A stretch of DNA of 64,000 nt from the NCBI GenBank assembly GCA_017960805.1, contig JAGCYM010000022.1, forward strand, positions 1 to 64,000, read 5' to 3'. Shown piece after piece: positions 58,046-64,000 of this stretch. The notes beneath the pieces are model-generated. The model searched no databases. It worked only from the letters and a program-made list of their open reading frames with translations, and had not been told where the DNA came from. The stretch is from Ruminococcus sp. Its GTDB lineage: Bacteria > Bacillota > Clostridia > Oscillospirales > Ruminococcaceae. Both the position numbers and the translations under genes were made by a program. Numbering within the stretch: position 1 is the stretch's first letter; the number at the start of each line of letters is the position of its first letter.

Positions 58046-58073
58046 GCTGATACGATTTTTTTCTTAAATCTAC

Positions 58074-58102
58074 TTGACAAATCTGTTTTTTAGTAGTATA
58101 AT
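58074..58102 (+). promoter_or_regulatory. rplJL promoter
   Basis: TTGACA at 58074-58079, 17 bp, TATAAT at 58097-58102, full consensus. Confidence 0.9.
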
Positions 58103-58130
58103 AATAAAGCTGTTTGAAAAAACAGTAAAT

Positions 58131-58259
58131 ATCGTATTCTAAAGACAGCTGGCAGGTTAATCCGTAAGTCCCGCCGAGGAATTGCAAGTGATATAAGCTA
58201 TCATTGTCCTTTTCCGAGCTGTCGGCAAAGGACTTTTTTAATTGCACTCTGAATACGAT
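58131..58259 (+). promoter_or_regulatory. Ribosomal protein L10 leader with attenuator
   Basis: The segment around 58150-58190 (GGCAGG ... CCCGCCGAGGAATTGC) is the conserved L10-binding leader of Firmicute rplJL operons. It is followed by an intrinsic terminator: GTCCTTT (58206-58212), an inner CCGA/TCGG, AAAGGAC (58227-58233), then TTTTTT. Excess L10(L12)4 would favour termination. ATCGTATTC (58131-58139) and GAATACGAT (58251-58259) are exact complements closing the whole element. Confidence 0.85.
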
Positions 58260-58288
58260 AATAAACAATATTCGGAGGTGAATACACA

Positions 58289-58801
58289 ATGCCAAGTAAT
58301 GCAGTTCTCGAAGCTAAGAAGGCTAAGGTCGATCAGCTCACAGAGGTCCTCAAGAATTCCGTATCAGGTGTTCTCGTTGACTACAAGGGTATCACCGTTG
58401 AGGAGGATACTAAGCTCAGAAAAGAGCTCCGTGAGGCAGGCGTTAACTACTTCGTAGAGAAGAACACAATGCTTCTCCGTGCATTCAAGAATGTCGGAAT
58501 CGAAGGTCTTGAGGATGCTCTTAACGGTACTACCGCTATTGCTCTTTCAAGCGAGGATCAGACTGCTCCTGCTCGTATTCTCGGTAAGTTTGCTGAGAAG
58601 GCTGGCGATGAGAAGTTTAATCTTAAGGCTGGTTTCGTTGAAGGTGAAGTTTACGATCAGGCTGGAGTTGTTGCTCTTTCCAAGATCCCTTCAAAGGACG
58701 TTCTGCTCGCACAGTTGGTTGGCTCTCTCCAGGGTCCCCTTCAGAAGCTCGCAGCTTCCCTCAAGGCAGTTGCAGACAAGAAGTCAGAAGAAGCTGCCTG
58801 A
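58289..58801 (+). CDS. rplJ: 50S ribosomal protein L10
   Basis: Base of the ribosomal stalk; binds L7/L12 dimers. 170 aa: VLEAKKAKVDQLTEVLKNS, GVLVDYKGITVEEDTKLR, YFVEKNTMLLRAF, and the C-terminal stalk helix (LGSLQGPLQKLAASLKAV-like). ATG 58289 has GGAGG upstream. Controlled by the L10 leader. Confidence 0.97.
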   Translation: MPSNAVLEAKKAKVDQLTEVLKNSVSGVLVDYKGITVEEDTKLRKELREAGVNYFVEKNTMLLRAFKNVGIEGLEDALNGTTAIALSSEDQTAPARILGKFAEKAGDEKFNLKAGFVEGEVYDQAGVVALSKIPSKDVLLAQLVGSLQGPLQKLAASLKAVADKKSEEAA

Positions 58802-58876
58802 TTTCTTTATTATTCATAACGCAGCTTGAATCAATAACCGTATTTCGGTAAATAATTATTAAAGGAGATTATTATC

Positions 58877-59251
58877 ATGGCTTCAGAGAAGATCACTAAA
58901 TTTGTTGAAGATATCAAGACTCTTTCTGTTCTCGAGCTTTCTGAGCTCGTAGACGCTATCCAGGAAGAATTCGGCGTAACAGCAATGGTTGCTGCTGCTC
59001 CTGCTGCTGGCGGTGCTGCTGCAGGCGGCGAGGCTGCTAAGACAGAGTTCGACGTTGTTCTTACATCCTTCGGTGATGCTAAGATGGCTGTTATCAAGGT
59101 TGCTAAGGAAGTTCTCGGTCTTGGTCTTAAGGAGGCTAAGGAGATAGTTGAGGCTGCTCCTAAGGCTCTCAAGGAAGGCGTTTCAGAGGCAGAGGCTAAC
59201 GAGCTCAAGGCTAAGTTCGAAGAGGCTGGCGCTACAATCGAGCTCAAGTAA
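58877..59251 (+). CDS. rplL: 50S ribosomal protein L7/L12
   Basis: 124 aa. N-terminal dimerisation helices ([19 protein letters not shown]), Ala/Gly hinge ([17 protein letters not shown]), and the C-terminal factor-binding domain ([40 protein letters not shown]). AAAGGAG precedes the ATG. Heavy use of the commonest codons, as expected of a highly expressed gene. Confidence 0.98.
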   Translation: MASEKITKFVEDIKTLSVLELSELVDAIQEEFGVTAMVAAAPAAGGAAAGGEAAKTEFDVVLTSFGDAKMAVIKVAKEVLGLGLKEAKEIVEAAPKALKEGVSEAEANELKAKFEEAGATIELK

Positions 59252-59273
59252 TCATATTACTTAAAGCTTACAG

Positions 59274-59304
59274 AGGACTGTACATTAGTACAGTCCTTTT
59301 TTTG
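59274..59304 (+). terminator. rplL terminator
   Basis: Perfect 10-bp stem AGGACTGTAC-atta-GTACAGTCCT followed by seven T. Confidence 0.94.
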
Positions 59305-59313
59305 TGCAACGAA

Positions 59314-59347
59314 AAAGCTATAAGAATCTGAGCTTTCTTATAGCTTT
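59314..59347 (+). repeat. 13-bp inverted repeat after the rplL terminator
   Basis: AAAGCTATAAGAA and TTCTTATAGCTTT with an 8-nt loop, then AATT. AT-rich, perhaps a backup terminator. Confidence 0.6.
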
Positions 59348-59449
59348 AATTATAATCTTTCATTTTGCTAAATTAAGGTAAGAGCTTTGTGATAAATGTA
59401 TATGGACAGTATGATTTATTGTGTATTTCTACAATTTTTTCGGCGTTCG

Positions 59450-59479
59450 TTGACAACTTATCGGTGATTGTGGTATTAT
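59450..59479 (+). promoter_or_regulatory. Promoter of the CAP-dockerin gene
   Basis: TTGACA at 59450-59455, 18 bp, TATTAT at 59474-59479. Confidence 0.72.
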
Positions 59480-59510
59480 TTTAGTAACTAAGATAGGGGA
59501 GGTAGTCGCA

Positions 59511-60302
59511 ATGAAAAAATTGTTAGGCATTATTATGACCGCTGTAATTGTGGCTGCAAGTGTTCCTTGCTTTTATGCAGAAGCCGCTAGTATCAGCAGC
59601 CCTTCTGTAACAGAGCAGACAATGACCCTTTCAGCATCTGAACTTTCGGATTATGCCAATCAGGTTGCAGTCCTTGTTAACAAGGAGCGTAGTCAGAGAG
59701 GACTGGCTCCATTGCGTGTTCTTCCTAAGTTGCAGAGTGCCGCTCAGGTGCGTGCGCAGGAGATAACCCAGCTCTTTGATCATCAGAGACCTAATGGGAA
59801 AAAGTGTTTCAGTGTAATCGAGGAATTCGGACTTGATTATTATTATATAGGTGAGAACATAGCTGCTGGTCAGGCTACTCCTGAAAAGGTTATGAATTCA
59901 TGGATGAATTCAGATGGCCACAGGAGCAATATTCTTGATCCGGATTTTATGTATATCGGAGTTGGTGTTACTCAACAAGGAAACACAATATACTGGTCTC
60001 AGATCTTTTTGAAATATGATGAATTCTCTGATGCTTATATTCCTAAGGAGAAGGAAAAAACAAGAAGCTATGGTGATCTTGATGCCGATGGAAAAGTTGA
60101 CAGCAGGGATGCGTCGACCATACTTGGTGAGTATGCAGTTGCTTCTTCAGGAGGAGCATCAAAACTGAATTCGGATCAGAAAAAGTATGCTGATATTGAT
60201 TCCAATGGCAAGATAGATAGTAAGGATGCGTCGTATGTACTTGGCTTCTATACTTATCTGTCTTCAGGCGGAAAAGAAAATGATATCAGAAAGTGGATAT
60301 GA
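59511..60302 (+). CDS. Secreted CAP/SCP-domain protein with C-terminal dockerin
   Basis: 263 aa. Signal peptide (LLGIIMTAVIVAASVPCFYAEA). The CAP domain (about 45-175) has LVNKERSQRGLAPL, the conserved His in FDHQRPNGK, GENIAAGQATPEKVMNSWM, and GHRSNILDPDFMYIGVGV. Two type-I dockerin repeats follow: GDLDADGKVDSRDASTILGEY and ADIDSNGKIDSKDASYVLGFY. The dockerin implies attachment to a scaffoldin cohesin; the CAP role (wall or peptide binding) is unknown. GGGGAGG precedes ATG 59511. Confidence 0.9.
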   Translation: MKKLLGIIMTAVIVAASVPCFYAEAASISSPSVTEQTMTLSASELSDYANQVAVLVNKERSQRGLAPLRVLPKLQSAAQVRAQEITQLFDHQRPNGKKCFSVIEEFGLDYYYIGENIAAGQATPEKVMNSWMNSDGHRSNILDPDFMYIGVGVTQQGNTIYWSQIFLKYDEFSDAYIPKEKEKTRSYGDLDADGKVDSRDASTILGEYAVASSGGASKLNSDQKKYADIDSNGKIDSKDASYVLGFYTYLSSGGKENDIRKWI

Positions 60303-60322
60303 GTTGATAATTATGATGATAT

Positions 60323-60352
60323 GAAACCGGGTTTATTACTCGGTTTCTTTTT
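60323..60352 (+). terminator. Intrinsic terminator
   Basis: GAAACCG / CGGTTTC stem with further G-U/GT pairs and TTTTTT. Confidence 0.82.
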
Positions 60353-60387
60353 TACTTTAAATTAGGGAAATTATGTTAGCAAATTGC

Positions 60388-60416
60388 TTGCAACTCAGTA
60401 TTTCATATGGTATAAT
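60388..60416 (+). promoter_or_regulatory. Promoter of the second two-component system
   Basis: TTGCAA at 60388-60393, 17 bp, TATAAT at 60411-60416. Confidence 0.75.
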
Positions 60417-60446
60417 GACATAGAAAAAACAGGAGGTTCGAGTGAG

Positions 60447-61052
60447 ATGGCAAATATACTAATAGTCGAAGACGATAGAACTCTAAGCGGCAGTATATGT
60501 CTAGCCCTCGGATCTGATGGGCATTCTACTATTCAGGCATATTCGGTTGATGAAGCGACAGAATATCTAATGCAGACAGATATCATCCTGCTTGATGTTT
60601 CACTTCCTGGTATGAATGGATTTGATTTTTGTAAAAAAATACGTGAGAATTCAGATGTTCCGATAATTTTCATTACGTCGTATGATGAAGAATCAGACAT
60701 ACTTAAAGGATTTGATCTCGGTGGCGACGATTATATTACAAAACCGTTTCGTCTGAAAGTTTTACTGTCAAGAATTCGTGCGGTGCTGCGCAGATGTAAT
60801 GTTGATACACAGGATCTGGAGTTGACAGCGGTTGAGCAGAAATTACTTGAATATCTAATGCAGAACAAGGGAAGATTTCTTACGCGTGAACAGATACTTG
60901 CATATTTGTGGGACTCTAAGGGATGCTTTGTTAATGACAATACCCTGTCTGTGAATATAAGCCGTTTGCGTGATAAGTTGAAAGAGCACGGCAAAGGACA
61001 GATAATCACCAAGAGAGGTGTTGGATACAAATGGACAGAACAGACAAACTAA
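60447..61052 (+). CDS. OmpR-family response regulator (BceR/VanR-like)
   Basis: 201 aa, short for the family because the interdomain linker is trimmed. Receiver: ANILIVEDDRTLSGSICLAL, phospho-Asp in IILLDVSLPGMNGF, Thr in IIFITSYDEES, Lys in DDYITKPFRLKVLL. DNA-binding: LTAVEQKLLEYLMQNKGRF, NTLSVNISRLRDKLKEHG, RGVGYKW. AGGAGG lies about 10 nt before ATG 60447. It overlaps the kinase gene by 22 nt. The direct TGTAA repeats before the ABC genes are probable targets. Confidence 0.93.
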   Translation: MANILIVEDDRTLSGSICLALGSDGHSTIQAYSVDEATEYLMQTDIILLDVSLPGMNGFDFCKKIRENSDVPIIFITSYDEESDILKGFDLGGDDYITKPFRLKVLLSRIRAVLRRCNVDTQDLELTAVEQKLLEYLMQNKGRFLTREQILAYLWDSKGCFVNDNTLSVNISRLRDKLKEHGKGQIITKRGVGYKWTEQTN

Positions 61053-62239
61053 TCAATAACCGCGAACCGAAGCGGATGCTTCTGATGTTCGCGGTCATAC
61101 TTTTATTTGCTGCAGGCACATGGTATCTTATTTCAGGAAGACTTGCGGATGCCGCTATGACTGAAAGAATCCATGGTGCGCTTTCTTTTTACAGCGGGCA
61201 GAGATTCACAGACGTGCCTTCTGACGAGTATATTTCAGAGGGTGAGAGACTCGCTGTAGATTACGGAATAAGCTCAGATATGAGTCCACGTCTTATGGGA
61301 GGCTATAGTGAGCTTCGCAGTAAATACTTTTTGTGGGGATTTGCGGCTATTGCAGTCGTAGATGTTTTGTGGCTGATGTTTGGACTCGGACAGCTCTTCC
61401 GTGTGTACGGAGGTATTGAGCGCGTACGCTCGCAGTGTCTAGAACTCTCTGAACATCTTGGGAACTCATCAGAGATAGTCGGGGAAGATATGAGCTGTGT
61501 GAGAAGACTTTCAGATAGCGTAGCAGTTACCTCACGGCGGATTGGATTTATCAATTCCCAGCTTGCCGATGCTAAAAATGGAATCGCTGACTTTCTTGCC
61601 GATCTTTCTCATCAGCTCAAAACTTCTCTTTCTGTGATACGCCTCAACAGTGATATTCTTGAGGAGGTTGATAACATACCACCTGAGCGCTGCAGACAGC
61701 TTAAAGATGAGATGATGGAGAATGTCGATGGTATGGAGGCGCTTATACTTGCCGCACTGAAACTTGCTAAGCTTGACGCAGAAGCAGTCGAATACGATAT
61801 TAAGCCTCAGTCACTTGCAGAAACATGCAGAGAGGCAGTAAAGAAAATATCACCACTCCTTCGTGAGAAAGGTATAACTGCAGATTTAAGCTGTCCTGAA
61901 ATTACGTTTGCTCATGATAGAGTATGGCTCTGCGAAGCAGTTGAGAATATTATCAAGAATGCAATCGATCATTCAGAATGTACGGAGATCCGTGTTGAAG
62001 AAGAGGCTATGCCATCTGTTATCAGGCTGTCCGTCAGTGATAACGGTAGAGGAATAAAACAGGAAGATATACCTAAACTTTTTGAAAGATTCGGCAAAGC
62101 TTCCAAAGGAAACAATATGACGAGCGTGGGAATCGGACTATCCATAGCACGAAAAATAGCTATTGCTCATTCAGGAGACATAACTGTATTCTCAGAAGAG
62201 GGCAAGGGGACTAAAATTGTTATGACCTTCCTTTTGTAA
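61031..62239 (+). CDS. Sensor histidine kinase (small, BceS/VanS-like)
   Basis: 402 aa. TM1 at about 17-36, an extracytoplasmic loop of about 65 residues, TM2 at about 100-122, then a linker. HisKA LADLSHQLKTSLSVIRLNSDIL (phospho-His in SHQLK) and ATPase boxes (ENIIKNAIDHS, DNGRGIKQEDIPKLFERF, GIGLSIARKIA). Gene order regulator-kinase-ATPase-permease resembles antimicrobial-peptide detoxification modules, although the loop is longer than in true BceS. Confidence 0.93.
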   Translation: MDRTDKLINNREPKRMLLMFAVILLFAAGTWYLISGRLADAAMTERIHGALSFYSGQRFTDVPSDEYISEGERLAVDYGISSDMSPRLMGGYSELRSKYFLWGFAAIAVVDVLWLMFGLGQLFRVYGGIERVRSQCLELSEHLGNSSEIVGEDMSCVRRLSDSVAVTSRRIGFINSQLADAKNGIADFLADLSHQLKTSLSVIRLNSDILEEVDNIPPERCRQLKDEMMENVDGMEALILAALKLAKLDAEAVEYDIKPQSLAETCREAVKKISPLLREKGITADLSCPEITFAHDRVWLCEAVENIIKNAIDHSECTEIRVEEEAMPSVIRLSVSDNGRGIKQEDIPKLFERFGKASKGNNMTSVGIGLSIARKIAIAHSGDITVFSEEGKGTKIVMTFLL

Positions 62240-62267
62240 CTTTAATGTAAGATTACTATGATACAAT
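62235..62267 (+). promoter_or_regulatory. ABC-transporter promoter with direct repeats
   Basis: TGTAA at 62235-62239 and 62246-62250, 11 bp apart, overlap the -35 position of a TACAAT -10 (62262-62267). The first repeat overlaps the kinase stop codon. This is typical spacing for activation by an OmpR-family regulator. Confidence 0.65.
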
Positions 62268-62295
62268 GACCTCATAAAGAAAGGAGGTCTATTAA

Positions 62296-62988
62296 ATGGA
62301 CGATAATATAATAATTAGAACAGAATCACTGGTGAAGCAGTACGGTGATGGCGAGAGCAAGGTCATGGCTCTTGATAATGTATCATTCGTGGTTAAACGC
62401 GGTGAGTTTGTGGCAGTCACTGGTGAGAGCGGAAGCGGTAAGACCACTCTTCTGAATATCATTGGTTCGCTCGATAAGCCAAACTCAGGAAAGGTATTCT
62501 TCGACGGGCGCGAGATAACTGGCAGACCCGATAATGAACTCTCCGCGTACAGGAGGCGCTCTATCGGCTTCATCTTTCAAAGCTACAACCTTATTCCCGT
62601 GCTGAACATTGAGGAGAACATAGTGCTCCCACTCAATCTTGACAGCACCGAGCCCGATATGGCATATCTCGAAGTGCTGCTGGAACTGACGGGCTTGAAG
62701 AGCAAGCGCAGGTGTTACCCGAGCGAGCTTTCAGGAGGTCAGCAGCAGAGAGTTGCGTTCGCACGCGCACTTGTACACAAGCCCGAGCTCATACTCGCGG
62801 ACGAACCGACGGGCAACCTCGATAGCAGGAACAGTCGCGAGATGATAGAGATACTGAAAAGCTCGATAAAGAAGTACGCACAGACACTCATCCTCATCAC
62901 ACACGATATGTCTATCGCTGCGCAAGCTGACCACATATTCACGATGAAGGACGGCGTCCTCACCGAAAGTGAGGGGACACTAAGATGA
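62296..62988 (+). CDS. ABC transporter ATP-binding protein (MacB/BceA type)
   Basis: 230 aa: Walker A GESGSGKTTLLNIIG, Q loop FIFQSYNLIPVL, signature ELSGGQQQRVAFARAL, Walker B LILADEPTGNLDSRN, switch His in LITHDMSIA. The EPTGNLDS sequence is typical of the LolD/MacB/BceA group. AAAGGAGG precedes ATG 62296. Its ATGA overlaps the permease start. From about 62,480 on, codons become richer in G and C than in upstream genes. Confidence 0.95.
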   Translation: MDDNIIIRTESLVKQYGDGESKVMALDNVSFVVKRGEFVAVTGESGSGKTTLLNIIGSLDKPNSGKVFFDGREITGRPDNELSAYRRRSIGFIFQSYNLIPVLNIEENIVLPLNLDSTEPDMAYLEVLLELTGLKSKRRCYPSELSGGQQQRVAFARALVHKPELILADEPTGNLDSRNSREMIEILKSSIKKYAQTLILITHDMSIAAQADHIFTMKDGVLTESEGTLR

Positions 62989-64000
62989 AACATCTTTTCA
63001 GACTTGCGCTAAAATATGTGACGCGGCAGAAGATCCGCACTGCGCTGATGTTCCTGAGTGTCACACTGTCGGTGTTCGTATTGAACACGTTTCTGGTCTA
63101 CACTTCGAGCACTATACGCTCGGTGAGAAATGGTGTTATCTCGCAAAACGGCGAATGGGAGGCTGACCTTCAGGGCGTGCTGAACGCCATAAGAGACGGA
63201 CACTCCGAGAACGTGAAAACACCACTTGAGGCAGCGAAGATTATATCCAACCATGTCACAGTGGACAAGAACAACACCTACATCGTGGACCAGTACCAGT
63301 TCCCTTATGAGCAGAACGCAGGCGAGCCTATCGGCTACTTTGATGTTAAACTCGACGACGGCACTCGCAAGACGGTAAGGTCGATATTTCGCTCATCGCT
63401 TACGGGTGACCTTGAAATGCGAGGATTTTTGATACAGCACACCGACGACCTCGCCCCAGATGAGATGATAGTTCCATCTTGGATGGCGAAGGCAGGATAT
63501 GAGGTCGGAGACACTGTAACAATAACTATCACGCCCACAATGGGGACGCTTAATGAGAACTCCGATGCAATGAAGGCAGTTCGCGCTAGGCTGGCAGAGC
63601 TGAACGGGAGTTCCGAGGAGTTCTACTATATCCTGCAAGGTGAGGAATCCGATTCGACTGCAAGAAATGGTAGAAGAGTCATAAAGTACAATCTGTTTGA
63701 TATGCTATGTGAGTGCGCAGACACAGACGGGATAAATCTTGATGTCGCCGAAATGAGCACTCCCATAAAGGTTACGGGCAGGATTGCGGGCTTTAACAGT
63801 AGTTCTACAGAACACGAATCGGGCACAACAATGTGGATCGGAACCGCACTCGATACTGATATAAACCTTTCGTTGCTGAATGATTCGCCTAGCGGCTTTA
63901 TTTGTGACAACTTTGGCAACTGCTATATAAAGACCAACCCGAATACCTCTTTCGAGTATAATATGGAGCTCCTGCTGAAAGACCTTGGCTTCACGGGCGA
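62985..64000 (+). CDS. FtsX/MacB-type ABC permease, 3' end outside the window
   Basis: At least 338 aa visible and open to the right edge. Starts MKHLFRLALKYVTRQKIRTA with the first TM segment (LMFLSVTLSVFVLNTFLVYTSS), then a long extracytoplasmic domain (SEEFYYILQGEESDSTARNG; MWIGTALDTDINLSLL), as in MacB-like and BceB-like permeases. The ATG at 62985 overlaps the ATPase stop (ATGA). The base composition is clearly more GC-rich than the rest of the window. Export or removal of a peptide antibiotic is the usual role of such modules. Confidence 0.88.
   Translation, partial: MKHLFRLALKYVTRQKIRTALMFLSVTLSVFVLNTFLVYTSSTIRSVRNGVISQNGEWEADLQGVLNAIRDGHSENVKTPLEAAKIISNHVTVDKNNTYIVDQYQFPYEQNAGEPIGYFDVKLDDGTRKTVRSIFRSSLTGDLEMRGFLIQHTDDLAPDEMIVPSWMAKAGYEVGDTVTITITPTMGTLNENSDAMKAVRARLAELNGSSEEFYYILQGEESDSTARNGRRVIKYNLFDMLCECADTDGINLDVAEMSTPIKVTGRIAGFNSSSTEHESGTTMWIGTALDTDINLSLLNDSPSGFICDNFGNCYIKTNPNTSFEYNMELLLKDLGFTG

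Noticed and set aside
1..64000. Mobile elements or prophage
   Set aside because: No transposase, integrase, terminal inverted repeats or phage genes were found; gene order is coherent throughout.

Overview
The window reads as chromosomal DNA of a fibre-degrading, low-GC Firmicute of the Ruminococcus type (Oscillospiraceae). The signs are a GH94 cellobiose phosphorylase, a lipid-anchored GH5 cellulase with tandem beta-sandwich modules, two secreted proteins with dockerin-like repeats, Thr-rich linkers on surface proteins, leftover sporulation genes (ylbJ, yqfC, yqfD), RNase Y, and strong TTGACA/TATAAT promoters with 17-bp spacing. I see no insertion sequence, prophage, integrase or CRISPR array. 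Most of the window is housekeeping sequence with a few accessory modules.

Layout. 1-5.3 kb: the 5' part of ppdK, interrupted by an in-frame TAG; rmuC; and an OmpR-type two-component system whose kinase has a Trp-rich extracellular linker. 5.4-13.3 kb: a helical protein of unknown function, a long non-coding stretch with a promoter- and terminator-bounded structured RNA of about 390 nt that I cannot assign, pth-mfd, and two secreted or anchored surface proteins. 13.4-26.5 kb (all minus strand): the most interesting region. Four transcription units (SAM methyltransferase / cystathionine enzyme / cysteine-synthase-like enzyme / LysR; four-subunit 2-oxoacid:ferredoxin oxidoreductase; PaaK-like CoA ligase plus aminotransferase; SsuABC/TauABC-type ABC transporter) each start at a promoter whose -35 element overlaps the same ATA-N9-TAT (T-N11-A) box. 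Two of the units have short leader peptides. One of these contains an uninterrupted MMCCCMC run followed by an intrinsic terminator. I read this as a LysR-controlled sulfur regulon with a Cys/Met attenuator that also controls a ferredoxin-linked acid-to-amino-acid module.

26.8-37 kb: cellobiose phosphorylase, a small membrane protein with an ArsR-type repressor, a degenerate CPBP membrane protein, tadA, the divergent sporulation genes and the cellulase. 37-46.7 kb: an ECF S component, the polA-rimI-tsaD cluster, two paralogous lipoproteins, and rtcB with a coupled 57-aa gene downstream and a leader peptide plus terminator upstream. 46.8-57.8 kb: an O-antigen-ligase-like membrane protein, a dockerin-bearing M6 protease, rny with a long structured leader, hydroxyacid dehydrogenase-proB-proA, and a repeat-rich membrane coiled-coil protein. 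57.9-64 kb: tRNA-Leu(GAG), the L10 leader with rplJ-rplL, a CAP-dockerin protein, and a BceRS/BceAB-like regulatory and ABC-transporter operon that runs off the edge and becomes markedly more GC-rich.
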